Shown: positions 18,108 through 28,159, numbered from the stretch's first letter. The stretch: 46,642 bases of DNA from Tannerella sp. (GCA_031257565.1 JAIROL010000294.1:1-46642), one strand, 5' to 3'. Numbers and translations are program-made. Notes: a model not told the origin generated them from the letters alone.

Positions 18108-18941
18108 TTAGCTTGTTTCGACGCTCTCCCCATTCGCATATTCTCCGTGGAATAATCTTCCTTGTCTTTTTATACAAACGAGCAATAAGAGACTGGTTTT
18201 CAGGGAATTGGCGGCGGCGGGGGGTGGCAATTTCCATTCGGCAACATAGTCGCTTTGATATACAGAAAGGGTTTCGGGAACTTCCGACATTTTTTCCGAT
18301 ACAACAAGCATCAGAGACTCTCTGCTTGAAGGAGGCATAATGAGACGCTTTCCGATTTCTTTAAAAGAGGGTACTTCATACCAGTTACCGGCGTTATCCT
18401 GCATATATATTTTTGTATTGATGAAAGAATTGTGCGTGTCCAACAGAGAGAAAAAAAGCTCCGGAGAAAACTGATAAAATCCATGACCGAAAAAATTGTT
18501 CGCCGGAGTTTCCAATATAAGATGTCCGTGAGGTTTAACCATATCCATGCAATTTTTTATTGCAACGGGAAAATTGAAAACATGTTCCAAACAGCCCCCA
18601 TCCCATACGAGGGTGTACTTGTTTTTCAAATGCTCTTCCACAGGAGTGTTCATGTCATGAATAATCGTAGCGCTTTCAAAATCACTGTAATCAATTGAAT
18701 CGACATATTTTGCGCCAAAATACTCAAACAAGCTTTCTGAAAACTGTGATTTCGCAAACATTGATTCTATTATCCCAACTCCCTTATCAAGATATAAAGG
18801 ATCATATTTTGCCAATATTAAGTCTATTTCCCTTTTATTCAAAAGGCAAGACTGTCGTCCTATGGTCACGGTATGTGTAAAATCAACACCTTTTTCGCGC
18901 ATATAACACATACTTAACAGTGATTTTCTTGATATTCCCAT
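18108..18941 (-). CDS. SAM-dependent methyltransferase, C-terminus probably frameshifted
   Basis: YTLVWDGGCLEHVFNFPVAIKNCMDMVKPHGHLILETPANN; more protein-like C-terminus is in another frame (18055..18237). Confidence 0.75.
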   Translation of the reverse strand: MGISRKSLLSMCYMREKGVDFTHTVTIGRQSCLLNKREIDLILAKYDPLYLDKGVGIIESMFAKSQFSESLFEYFGAKYVDSIDYSDFESATIIHDMNTPVEEHLKNKYTLVWDGGCLEHVFNFPVAIKNCMDMVKPHGHLILETPANNFFGHGFYQFSPELFFSLLDTHNSFINTKIYMQDNAGNWYEVPSFKEIGKRLIMPPSSRESLMLVVSEKMSEVPETLSVYQSDYVAEWKLPPPAAANSLKTSLLLLVCIKRQGRLFHGEYANGESVETS

Positions 18942-19146
18942 ATTTTATTTTTTCATATATTTTTTTCTTATTTTGATTTTCATGCAAAGCCCAAGTCCGT
19001 TAAAACTCTGCTTGAAAGTTGCTGCAAAGATAACTGTTTTTTTGATACTCGTTCTAAAAGCGCCGAATTTTCATCTGTTTTCCTGTCTATCTATCTGTCG
19101 GTATTTTTCATTTTCAACTTATAATCATTCCAAATAATTTGCCTTT

Positions 19147-20445
19147 TTACAGGCCTCTTCCGGAGGACTGCATGTGTCCATGCTTGCTGCTGATCTTTTT
19201 ATACCCGATTAGCCTGTCATACCGGGCTCCCACAGGACGATAGTAGACGGCAATGTTATATTCGTTTTCGGTTTCGAAAAAGTTACCTTCCGTCCGGCTG
19301 AAAGAAGCTTTTGTATCTCCGTCTTCTATAAATATATATTGATAGTTGTATAATCCGGTCTTCAACATGACAGCTTTCTCGTATGCGCCGGTTCCCATAT
19401 TGTATTCCATGAGGCTTCTGTTGTCAAGAATATTGTTAAACAGGTCTCCGAATATGTACATTTTCCCATTTGGCATTAATTCCGATACCAGCGAGAAATG
19501 TACAATAAAGTAATCGGCTTCCGTATCAGGATCTTCACATTCGCTACAGCGAATGAAAAAACGTCCGTTTTGATCCTGGTCGTATAAATATGTTTTTTTA
19601 TCGCGTTTCTTATCCTGCATTAATGTTACATGGTAATATGGATTATGGAAATCGGTTGCTTCTACGCCCATACCATTATATCGATGGGTCAGGAATTCAA
19701 TACGGCGATATTCGTTGCCGGCTTCAAAAATCAACTCGCGATTATGTTTGTACTGCAGTTGTCTGTTATTGATCGTCATCGGCTGCATATTGCGCCTTAC
19801 ATCATTGAGATTATTATTCTGATAAACAAATATTTTCAGGTCACTCTGAGGATAGGTAATGTTTATATTTGCTTGATTGACTGTAAACTCCACCTGCTGA
19901 TGACTTTTGTTAAAGTCAATGTCGGTATTTCCGCTTATGGAGGCGTCTATTTCAATCAGAGGTTCCACCATGGAAAAACATGCCGTAAAAACGATCTTTT
20001 CAGGAGTGTCTTCTTCATAGACCAGAATGGCATAATTTCCGGAGACAGCGAGCTGGGTATCTTCGTTAGGGAGCGACAGCTTGTAATTTGTATAGTGTGT
20101 CGTTGCGTTCATGGAATTTGCAAAATCTTCAATGGCGACATGCTGAAAACCTTTCATATATTCTATGGGAAGAAGTTCTGATTTTTTCCAGTCTGCGTCG
20201 CAGTGAATAACCGAATAGGCGAATCGTCCGCCGGAACGATGTAATGCGTCAAAGGATATTTCTATATTTTTTTCGCCGTCAAGTTCTGCGTATGGCGTTG
20301 AAATAAGCTCGCCCCCAACTTTTATTTCCAGACTTTTGACGTCGTTACGTATTATTTCGGTGCGATATACTTCCTGCGCTTCTGCACTGATGCATGCCCA
20401 TAGAAGCAGTATAGAGGCTTTTATGTATTTAATATATGTGCGCAT
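19147..20445 (-). CDS. type IX secretion system plug protein (DUF5103-like)
   Basis: Signal MRTYIKYIKASILLLWACISAEAQ; EIRNDVKSLEIKVGGE...ISFDALHRSGGRFAYSVIHCDADWKKSELLPIEYMKGF characteristic of DUF5103; start moved to internal ATG. Confidence 0.85.
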   Translation of the reverse strand: MRTYIKYIKASILLLWACISAEAQEVYRTEIIRNDVKSLEIKVGGELISTPYAELDGEKNIEISFDALHRSGGRFAYSVIHCDADWKKSELLPIEYMKGFQHVAIEDFANSMNATTHYTNYKLSLPNEDTQLAVSGNYAILVYEEDTPEKIVFTACFSMVEPLIEIDASISGNTDIDFNKSHQQVEFTVNQANINITYPQSDLKIFVYQNNNLNDVRRNMQPMTINNRQLQYKHNRELIFEAGNEYRRIEFLTHRYNGMGVEATDFHNPYYHVTLMQDKKRDKKTYLYDQDQNGRFFIRCSECEDPDTEADYFIVHFSLVSELMPNGKMYIFGDLFNNILDNRSLMEYNMGTGAYEKAVMLKTGLYNYQYIFIEDGDTKASFSRTEGNFFETENEYNIAVYYRPVGARYDRLIGYKKISSKHGHMQSSGRGL

Positions 20446-20487
20446 GATGCATTTTTTTTGCATATATACAGTTGGTAATTTGAACGA

Positions 20488-20518
20488 CAAAGATAACGCA
20501 AGTTGAGAGCAATACAAA
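20488..20518 (-). promoter_or_regulatory. Bacteroidota-type promoter TTTG-N19-TATCTTTG for the T9SS plug gene
   Basis: caaagata 20488-20495 and caaa 20515-20518, 19-nt spacer, 43 nt from the ATG. Confidence 0.75.
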
Positions 20519-20751
20519 ATAAGTCTTGCTTATTTTTATTGCCGAAACGCCGCCTGTCTTCATTTTCTTGAATAAAGATAACGCAAGTTGAGAGCAATAC
20601 AAAATAAGTCCAGCTTATTTTTATTGCCGAAACGCCGCTTATCTTCATTTTCTTGAATAAAGATAACGCAAGTTGAGAGCAATACAAAATAAGTCTTGCT
20701 TATTTTTATTGCCGAAACGCCGCTTATCTTCATTTTCTTGAATAAAGATAA
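20491..20751. repeat. 85-bp tandem repeat, three copies plus a partial fourth, each carrying promoter-like sequence
   Basis: agataacgcaagttgagagcaatacaaaataag at 20491, 20576, 20661 and agata at 20746. Confidence 0.97.
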
Positions 20752-20944
20752 TGTATAAAATCCGAAGATGGGGATTGTGCGAACAGTTTTATTAATATAC
20801 TGTTAATATGCTGTTTAATCATATTGCGTTTTGCACGTTTTCTTGATTAAAGAATTTTTTCTTTATTTCTTTGGCAATTTTGTGTTTCAAGTGAAAAAAT
20901 TATGTAATTTTGCAGCATATTTTCAAAACGGAAATTTTTCAAAC

Positions 20945-22297
20945 ATGGCAAATGTTATTAGAATCAAGAAAGGATTGGACATAAATCTGAAAGGAAAAGC
21001 TCCTGAAGAATTTATTAGCGTCGGTAAATCTGAAAGTTACGCGATTGTTCCGGATAATTTTGTCGGGATAACGCCGAAGGTAGTTGTGCGCGAGGGCGAT
21101 AAAGTCAAAGCCGGTACGCCGCTTATGGTAGACAAGGCTCATCCGGAAATTAAATTTGTATCGCCGGTAAGCGGCGAAGTGACAGGCGTTAACCGCGGTG
21201 AGAAACGTAAGGTTTTGAGCATAACTGTGAGACCCGATAATCAAATGGAATATGAAAAATTTGAGGTGAAAGACCCGGCGTCGTATGACGTTGAAGGTTT
21301 GAAGACGATTTTGCTTGAAACAGGGATATGGCCTTACATCAAGCAACGCCCATATGATCGGGTCGCCGATCTGACGGAGGCGCCGCGCGATATTTTTGTG
21401 ACGGCTTATAATTCTGCTCCGTTAGCTCCGGATTTTGATTTTATTATAAAAGGAGAAGAGGCTGTTTTTCAAACAGGACTTGATGTGTTGGCTAAGCTGA
21501 CTGCAGGGAAAGTTTATTTAGGTATTAAGTCCGGTTCGACTTTGCGTAATGTGACCGGAGTGGAAGTAACAGAACTTTACGGTCCGCATCCGATAGGGAA
21601 TGTCGGCGTAATGATCAATCATATAAAACCGATTAATAAAGGCGAGACGGTCTGGACATTGAATGCTGCGGATGTTTTGTTTATGGGTCGCTTGTTCAAA
21701 AAAGGCACGGTTGATTTTACGCGCGTTATTGCTTTGACCGGTTCGCAAATGTCGGAAAGAGGCTATGCCAGGGTAATTGCCGGTTGCTCTATTGACAGTC
21801 TCGTTGCCGGTAAAATTTCTACGGGAAGCAGACGTCTCCGTATCATTAGCGGTAATGTATTGACGGGGACGAATGTCGGCCGGGAGGGTTATCTTGGCGC
21901 ATACGATTACGAAGTAACGGTTATACCGGAAGGCGACGATGTGGACGAATTTGTAGGATGGGCGACGCCGGGTTTCGGAAAATACAGCGTCAGTCATACC
22001 TATTTCAGTTGGTTGCTTGGTAAAAATAAGAAGTATGAGCTGGATGCGCGTATCCGTGGCGGAAAACGTGCGATGATCATGTCGAACGAGTACGATAAAG
22101 TATTCCCGATGGATATACTGCCGGAATATCTACTGAAAGCAATTATTGCTTTTGATATTGATAAGATGGAAAATCTGGGTATTTACGAGGTGGCGCCCGA
22201 AGATTTTGCTTTGTGTGAATTTGTTGATACATCGAAAATCGAAATACAGAAAATCGTTCGTAACGGACTCGATTTGTTGTATAAGGAAATGAATTAA
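20945..22297 (+). CDS. nqrA: Na+-translocating NADH:quinone reductase subunit A
   Basis: MANVIRIKKGLDINLKGKAPE; first gene of complete nqr operon. Confidence 0.95.
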   Translation: MANVIRIKKGLDINLKGKAPEEFISVGKSESYAIVPDNFVGITPKVVVREGDKVKAGTPLMVDKAHPEIKFVSPVSGEVTGVNRGEKRKVLSITVRPDNQMEYEKFEVKDPASYDVEGLKTILLETGIWPYIKQRPYDRVADLTEAPRDIFVTAYNSAPLAPDFDFIIKGEEAVFQTGLDVLAKLTAGKVYLGIKSGSTLRNVTGVEVTELYGPHPIGNVGVMINHIKPINKGETVWTLNAADVLFMGRLFKKGTVDFTRVIALTGSQMSERGYARVIAGCSIDSLVAGKISTGSRRLRIISGNVLTGTNVGREGYLGAYDYEVTVIPEGDDVDEFVGWATPGFGKYSVSHTYFSWLLGKNKKYELDARIRGGKRAMIMSNEYDKVFPMDILPEYLLKAIIAFDIDKMENLGIYEVAPEDFALCEFVDTSKIEIQKIVRNGLDLLYKEMN

Positions 22298-22318
22298 TAA
22301 CAATAAAAATAGAGAAGA

Positions 22319-23521
22319 TTGAAAGCGTTAAGGAATTATCTAAACAAGATTAAGCCTACTTTTGAGAAAGGCGGAAAGCTGTCTATGTTTCAGTCGATTT
22401 TTGATGGGTTTGAAACGTTCTTATTCGTTTCGAATAAAACGTCAAAATCGGGAGTGCATATTCATGACAGCATCGATTCGAAACGCACGATGTCAGTGGT
22501 TATCGCGGCATTGATACCCGCTTTGCTGTTTGGTATGTATAATACAGGCTATCAGCATAACCTGGCAACAGGCGCTGATCCGGGATGCTGGACGACATTC
22601 GTATATGGTTTTCTGGCGGTGCTGCCGAAAATTATCGTTTCGTATGTAGTGGGATTAGGTATTGAATTTATCGTAGCCCAGTTGAAAAATGAAGAAATAC
22701 AGGAAGGTTTTCTTGTATCAGGTATGTTAATCCCGATGATTGTACCGATTGATACGCCATTGTGGATGATAGCGGTAGCAACGGCTTTTGCCGTTATTTT
22801 TGCGAAGGAAGTTTTCGGAGGAACCGGCTACAATGTTTTTAATGTAGCTTTGGTTACCCGTGCATTTTTGTTTTTTGCCTATCCGGCAGCGATGTCGGGC
22901 GATCAGGTGTTTGTTCGTACTGCGGATACGTTTGGGATCGGAGGCGGACAGGTTATAGACGCTTTTTCGGGAGCAACCCCGCTTGGACAGATCGGTACTG
23001 CCGCTAAAGATGCAATCGGTTCGTTTCATACGGTCGATGTGCTGGGTAATCCGCTCGCTACATGGGATTTCTTTATCGGATTAATACCGGGTTCTATTGG
23101 TGAAACATCCGTTTTAGCGATCCTGATAGGCGCAGCGATCTTATTGTTCGCGGGTATTGCCAGTTGGAAAACGATGTTTTCCGTATTTGTCGGCGGCGCT
23201 ATTATGGCGGCGCTATTTAATCTGATTGGGACGACAGTCGCAATGACCGTTTCTCCGGTCGATCACTTATTCCTGGGAGGATTCGCATTTGGCGCCGTGT
23301 TTATGGCAACAGACCCGGTAACGTCGGCCCGTACGGAAACCGGAAAATATATTTACGGATTGCTTGTGGGAGCATTCGCTATTATTATTCGCGTTCTGAA
23401 TCCGGGGTATCCCGAAGGAATGATGCTTGCAATTCTGTTAATGAACACATTTGCGCCTCTGATCGACTATTATGTCGTGGAAAGCAATATTAAGCGTCGT
23501 CTGAAGAGAGTTGTAAGTTAA
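22319..23521 (+). CDS. nqrB: Na+-NQR subunit B (TTG start)
   Basis: DSIDSKRTMSVVIAALIPALLFGMYNTGYQ; DAFSGATPLGQ flavinylation motif. Confidence 0.96.
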   Translation: MKALRNYLNKIKPTFEKGGKLSMFQSIFDGFETFLFVSNKTSKSGVHIHDSIDSKRTMSVVIAALIPALLFGMYNTGYQHNLATGADPGCWTTFVYGFLAVLPKIIVSYVVGLGIEFIVAQLKNEEIQEGFLVSGMLIPMIVPIDTPLWMIAVATAFAVIFAKEVFGGTGYNVFNVALVTRAFLFFAYPAAMSGDQVFVRTADTFGIGGGQVIDAFSGATPLGQIGTAAKDAIGSFHTVDVLGNPLATWDFFIGLIPGSIGETSVLAILIGAAILLFAGIASWKTMFSVFVGGAIMAALFNLIGTTVAMTVSPVDHLFLGGFAFGAVFMATDPVTSARTETGKYIYGLLVGAFAIIIRVLNPGYPEGMMLAILLMNTFAPLIDYYVVESNIKRRLKRVVS

Positions 23522-23540
23522 TTTTATAATACGAAAGATT

Positions 23541-24221
23541 ATGAATAGAGATAGTAATGCATACACGATAATATACGCTTCTGCAATGGTTGTGCTGGTA
23601 GCGGTATTGTTGGCTTTTACATCCGAATCGTTGAGAAGTTATCAGAAGAAAAACGAAGCGGATGATAAAAGGCAGCAGATCCTGAGATCGGTGAACGTAT
23701 CGGTATCCGGCGCTGAAACCGAAACGAAGTATAGTGAATTAATCAAAGAATCGTTTTTAGTAAATGAAAAAGGACAGAAGGTGGAGGGCGACGCCTTTGC
23801 CGTCGACGCTTCCAAGATGGTAGCAGAAAATAAATATCCTGTATTTGTCGCAAATGTCGATGGTAAGACCAAATATATTATGGCAATGTATGGCGCCGGA
23901 CTTTGGGGGCCGATATGGGGATATATTTCAATGAATGAGGATGGAAATATGGTTTTCGGAACAGACTTTAGTCATCAGGCAGAGACGCCCGGACTGGGAG
24001 CGGAAATAACAACGTCCGCTTTTAATTCGCAGTTTCCCGGCAAGCAGATCTTTAAGAATAATGAATTCAAGAGTATTGCGATTGTGAAGCCGGGCAAGAC
24101 TGCTCAGGGACGGGATTATGTCGACGGAATCTCAGGCGGAACAATTACGAGTAAGGGCGTAGACCATATGATTGAGAATAGTCTGAGACATTATGTGGAA
24201 TTTTTAAAAACGATTAAATAA
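23541..24221 (+). CDS. nqrC: Na+-NQR subunit C
   Basis: FSHQAETPGLGAEI; DGISGGTITSKGV FMN-binding motif. Confidence 0.95.
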   Translation: MNRDSNAYTIIYASAMVVLVAVLLAFTSESLRSYQKKNEADDKRQQILRSVNVSVSGAETETKYSELIKESFLVNEKGQKVEGDAFAVDASKMVAENKYPVFVANVDGKTKYIMAMYGAGLWGPIWGYISMNEDGNMVFGTDFSHQAETPGLGAEITTSAFNSQFPGKQIFKNNEFKSIAIVKPGKTAQGRDYVDGISGGTITSKGVDHMIENSLRHYVEFLKTIK

Positions 24222-24227
24222 GAAATT

Positions 24228-24857
24228 ATGGGACTATTATCCGCAAAGAATAGAGAGATTTTGTTAGGCCCGTTAAGTAAGAATAATCCGGTCATTATTC
24301 AGATGCTCGGCGTCTGTTCCGCATTGGCTGTAACGGCAAAGCTGGAGCCTGCCATTGTAATGGCTATTTCAGTAACGGTAGTCGTGGCATTTGCAAATGT
24401 AATCATATCATTGATCAGAAATACCATTCCGAACAGAATACGTATTATCGTGCAATTGGTGGTTGTTGCCGCACTGGTTACCATTGTGAGCGAAGTGTTG
24501 AAGGCATTTGCCTACGATGTAAGCAAACAGTTGTCTGTGTTTATCGGGTTGATTATAACAAACTGTATCCTGATGGGACGATTGGAGGCATTTGCTCTGG
24601 GAAACCGCCCCTGGTCGTCATTCCTGGATGGTATAGGAAATGGGTTAGGTTATGGTATTATACTGGTAATTGTGGCGTTCTTTCGTGAACTACTGGGTTC
24701 GGGTACGCTTTTTGGACTTCAGGTAATTCCGAAAGCTGCATACGAAACAGGTTACGTGAATAACGGTTTGATGATTATGCCTCCGATGGCATTGATATGC
24801 TGCGCCGTTATCATTTGGGCGCATCGTTCGAAGAATAAGGACCTTCAGGAAAATTAA
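24228..24857 (+). CDS. nqrD: Na+-NQR subunit D
   Basis: NPVIIQMLGVCSALAVTAKLEPAIVM; GRLEAFALGNRPWSSFLDG. Confidence 0.96.
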   Translation: MGLLSAKNREILLGPLSKNNPVIIQMLGVCSALAVTAKLEPAIVMAISVTVVVAFANVIISLIRNTIPNRIRIIVQLVVVAALVTIVSEVLKAFAYDVSKQLSVFIGLIITNCILMGRLEAFALGNRPWSSFLDGIGNGLGYGIILVIVAFFRELLGSGTLFGLQVIPKAAYETGYVNNGLMIMPPMALICCAVIIWAHRSKNKDLQEN

Positions 24858-24883
24858 TGCCGAATCATAAAAATAACTAAAGA

Positions 24884-25501
24884 ATGGAACAAATATTAAA
24901 CACATTCGTACGGTCGATTTTTGTTGAAAACATGATCTTTGCATACTATCTCGGTATGTGTTCGTATCTGGCTGTTTCCAAAAATGTAAAGACCGCGTTA
25001 GGTTTGGGAATAGCCGTAACGTTCGTCCTGGTATGTACGTTACCGATCAATTATATGTTAGAGAATTATGTTCTGAAAGAAGGCGCATTAAGTTGGCTCG
25101 GCCCACAATTCGCCGGTATAAATATGAGTTTCCTGTCTTTGATCCTTTTCATTGCTATTATCGCTTCTTTTGTCCAACTGGTAGAGATGGCGGTTGAAAA
25201 ATTTGCTCCTGCATTGTATTCTTCGTTGGGAATTTTTCTTCCATTGATCGCCGTAAACTGCGCCATATTGGGGGGATCTTTGTTTATGCAACAAAAGAAC
25301 TTCTCTAACGTCGGAGAGGCGACGGTTTACGGATTTGGATTGGGCTTAGGTTGGCTGTTGGCTATACTGGGAATGGCTGCTATTCGTGAAAAGTTAGCTT
25401 ATTCGGATATACCGAAGCCATTGAAAGGATTGGGAATAACATTCATAATTACCGGTCTGATGGGACTTGGGTTTTTGTGTTTTTCGGGACTTAGCATCTA
25501 A
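24884..25501 (+). CDS. nqrE: Na+-NQR subunit E
   Basis: FVRSIFVENMIFAYYLGMCSYLAVSK; LPLIAVNCAILGGSLFM. Confidence 0.96.
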   Translation: MEQILNTFVRSIFVENMIFAYYLGMCSYLAVSKNVKTALGLGIAVTFVLVCTLPINYMLENYVLKEGALSWLGPQFAGINMSFLSLILFIAIIASFVQLVEMAVEKFAPALYSSLGIFLPLIAVNCAILGGSLFMQQKNFSNVGEATVYGFGLGLGWLLAILGMAAIREKLAYSDIPKPLKGLGITFIITGLMGLGFLCFSGLSI

Positions 25502-25529
25502 TTGTATTAACGTAAAAAGATAGTAGAAA

Positions 25530-26816
25530 ATGATTATATTGACGTCAGGCGGACTAACAATAATTACCGGAGCTGTAATTTTTTTGATTATTACGTTGAT
25601 TTTGGTTGGAGTTCTCTTATTTGCCAAAGCAAAGTTGATACCTTCCGGGAATGTGAAGATTGTTGTAAATGGAGAAAAAGAGTTTGATTCTCCCATGGGG
25701 GGTACGGTTTTGGGTACGCTTCAGAGTCAGGGTATATTTCTTTCTTCGGCCTGTGGCGGCGGCGGCAGTTGTGGCCAGTGTCGTTGCCGGGTCATGGAAG
25801 GAGGCGGAAACATCCTTCCTACGGAAGTCGGTTTCTTTTCCCGTAAGCAGATTAAAGATCACTGGCGTTTGGGATGTCAAACGAAAGTGAAAGAAGATAT
25901 GGAAATAAAGGTGCCGGATGAAGTGTTCGGAGTAAAAGAGTGGGAGTGTACTGTTATTTCAAACAAGAATGTATCTACCTTTATTAAAGAGTTTATCGTG
26001 GCCTTGCCGGAAGGGGAGCATATGGACTTTATTCCCGGCTCTTATGCGCAGATCAGTATTCCCAAGTATTCGATGGATTACGATCAGGACATTGATAAAG
26101 ATATGATTGGACCCGAGTATTTGCAGGCATGGAACGGTTTCGGCTTGTTCTCTTTGAAATGCCGTAATGATGAAGAAACTGTCCGCGCTTATTCAATGGC
26201 GAACTATCCGGCAGAAGGCGATCGTATCATGTTAACTGTGCGTATTGCAACGCCTCCTTTCAAACCGAAGCCGCAAGTAGGCTTTATGGATGTTACGCCG
26301 GGTATTGCTTCTTCTTATATTTTTACGCTGAAACCGGGCGATAAAGTGAAAATGAGCGGTCCTTACGGAGATTTCTTTCCTGTCTTTGATTCAAAACGTG
26401 AGATGATGTGGATTGGCGGTGGCGCAGGTATGGCTCCTTTGCGCGCTCAGATCATGCACTTGACAAAAACGCTTCATGTAACAGACCGCAAGATGTCTTA
26501 TTTTTATGGCGCGCGCGCACTGAATGAAGTCTTTTATCTGGAAGATTTTCTTGGAATAGAGAAAGAATTTCCGAATTTCACATTTCATTTGGCGCTTGAT
26601 CGTCCGGATCCGGCAGCTGATGCGGCAGGAGTAAAATATACCGCCGGATTTGTTCACCAGGTCATTTATGAAACGTACCTGAAAGATCACGAAGAACCTG
26701 AAGAGATAGAATACTATATGTGTGGTCCCGGCCCGATGTCAAAAGCTGTAGAAGGTATGCTTGACGGTCTTGGCGTTCCGCGTGAGATGCTGCACTTCGA
26801 TGATTTTGGGGCATAA
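25530..26816 (+). CDS. nqrF: Na+-NQR subunit F
   Basis: 2Fe-2S motif SACGGGGSCGQCRCRV; FAD/NADH reductase domain; EYYMCGPGPMSKAVEGML. Confidence 0.96.
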   Translation: MIILTSGGLTIITGAVIFLIITLILVGVLLFAKAKLIPSGNVKIVVNGEKEFDSPMGGTVLGTLQSQGIFLSSACGGGGSCGQCRCRVMEGGGNILPTEVGFFSRKQIKDHWRLGCQTKVKEDMEIKVPDEVFGVKEWECTVISNKNVSTFIKEFIVALPEGEHMDFIPGSYAQISIPKYSMDYDQDIDKDMIGPEYLQAWNGFGLFSLKCRNDEETVRAYSMANYPAEGDRIMLTVRIATPPFKPKPQVGFMDVTPGIASSYIFTLKPGDKVKMSGPYGDFFPVFDSKREMMWIGGGAGMAPLRAQIMHLTKTLHVTDRKMSYFYGARALNEVFYLEDFLGIEKEFPNFTFHLALDRPDPAADAAGVKYTAGFVHQVIYETYLKDHEEPEEIEYYMCGPGPMSKAVEGMLDGLGVPREMLHFDDFGA

Positions 26817-26896
26817 TATTGCTGGTATAAGAATCTGTTATGGATAGAAATTTTTGACTATATTTGTACTCAATTATAACTTCAAAATTAATAATT

Positions 26897-27619
26897 ATGA
26901 AAAGAGAAATTTTATTTTTAATGTTATGCACATTCATTTCATCCGTATTTGTATCGGCACAGAACAACACATTGACGCGGAAAGAAAAACAGGAAGGCTG
27001 GAAACTTTTATTTGACGGGAAAAACTTTGACGGATGGCGTAAATGCAACGCCGCCGGGATGGCAACTAACTGGGAAATCGACGAAGAAGCCATGAAAGTG
27101 AAACGGGGAGAAAGAGCGGGACACGGACAAGGCGGCGATATCTTGTTTGCCGGAGAAAAGTTCTCGGATTTTGAATTATCCGTAGACTGGAAAATTGAGA
27201 AAGAAGGTAATTCGGGTATTTTTTATTATGTAGTGGAAGAACCCGGGAAACCGATCTATAATGCAGCGCCCGAAGTACAGGTTCTTGACAACTGGAATGC
27301 GTCGGATAACAGACTGACAAATCATCTGGCAGGTTCTTTATATGACATGCTTCCCGCATTACCCCAGAATGCAAAGCCGGCAGGAGAATGGAATACCATA
27401 CTTATCCGTGTGAAAGACGGGAAAGCGACACATACGCAAAATGGCGTAAAAGTAGTCGAATATACCCTTTGGACGCCGGAATGGTATGAATTGGTTGCGA
27501 AAAGTAAATTCAAAGACTGGCCGGGTTTTAAGGAGGGTCCGGCAAAAGAGGGATATATCGGCCTGCAGGATCACGGATACGACTGTTGGTTCCGTAATAT
27601 TAAGATAAGAAAACTGTGA
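26897..27619 (+). CDS. DUF1080 (3-keto-disaccharide hydrolase-like) secreted protein
   Basis: Signal MKREILFLMLCTFISSVFVSAQ; LLFDGKNFDGWRKCN...FELSVDWKIEKEGNSGIFYYV. Confidence 0.9.
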   Translation: MKREILFLMLCTFISSVFVSAQNNTLTRKEKQEGWKLLFDGKNFDGWRKCNAAGMATNWEIDEEAMKVKRGERAGHGQGGDILFAGEKFSDFELSVDWKIEKEGNSGIFYYVVEEPGKPIYNAAPEVQVLDNWNASDNRLTNHLAGSLYDMLPALPQNAKPAGEWNTILIRVKDGKATHTQNGVKVVEYTLWTPEWYELVAKSKFKDWPGFKEGPAKEGYIGLQDHGYDCWFRNIKIRKL

Positions 27620-27644
27620 CCGCGATAAGCGGCGGGGAATGACC

Positions 27645-27680
27645 AAAGAGGGCGTCTAAAAAGTTTTGGACGCCCTCTTT
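27645..27680. terminator. stem-loop terminator after DUF1080 gene
   Basis: AAAGAGGGCGTC ... GACGCCCTCTTT perfect 12-bp stem. Confidence 0.75.
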
Positions 27681-27893
27681 ACGGAATCCATATATTTCAC
27701 TCTCCCGGCAGGAAATTATTCCCAATTACAACAACGCCTCTGCTGGAGGCAATACATAACAGGCTCAAATTCAACGTTTAAGTAAATGGAGATAAGATTT
27801 TTTTAAAAAAATATTTTTTTTGCACAATATTTATGTCGATGCAACGTTTTGAATATAAAATGTATCTAAAGAGGAAAGCAAATAGAAAAAACA

Positions 27894-28127
27894 ATGAAAC
27901 AGTTAATCCTGACATTTTTTGCAGTCATATTGTGTTATTCTTTATTTTTTGATAATGAAACAGAGAAATCTGTCTCGGATGAGATTAATTATATATATGA
28001 AGATACATTAAGTCCGGATCCGTATTTACAGGCTCCGGACACATTGAATTACTTCACATTGTACAATTGTTCAACAGGTTGGAATTTTAGCGATCTGAAA
28101 AGTATAGAAACGACCCTGTTGAAATAA
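27894..28127 (+). CDS. small exported protein, unknown function
   Basis: 77 aa, signal-like N-terminus MKQLILTFFAVILCYSLFF. Confidence 0.5.
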   Translation: MKQLILTFFAVILCYSLFFDNETEKSVSDEINYIYEDTLSPDPYLQAPDTLNYFTLYNCSTGWNFSDLKSIETTLLK

Positions 28128-28159
28128 AAAAATCGACAAAGCGCCGGATTTACCCGCTT

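Noticed and set aside
19630-20181. 183-aa plus-strand ORF
   Set aside because: Antisense of the T9SS plug gene, no recognisable domain.
20421-20687. 88-aa ORF through the 85-bp repeats
   Set aside because: Only an in-frame pass through promoter repeats into the T9SS plug 5' region; alternative start and low-complexity composition.
20488-20751. 85-bp repeat as CRISPR array
   Set aside because: Whole 85-bp units are near identical and directly adjacent; there are no unique spacers and no cas genes.
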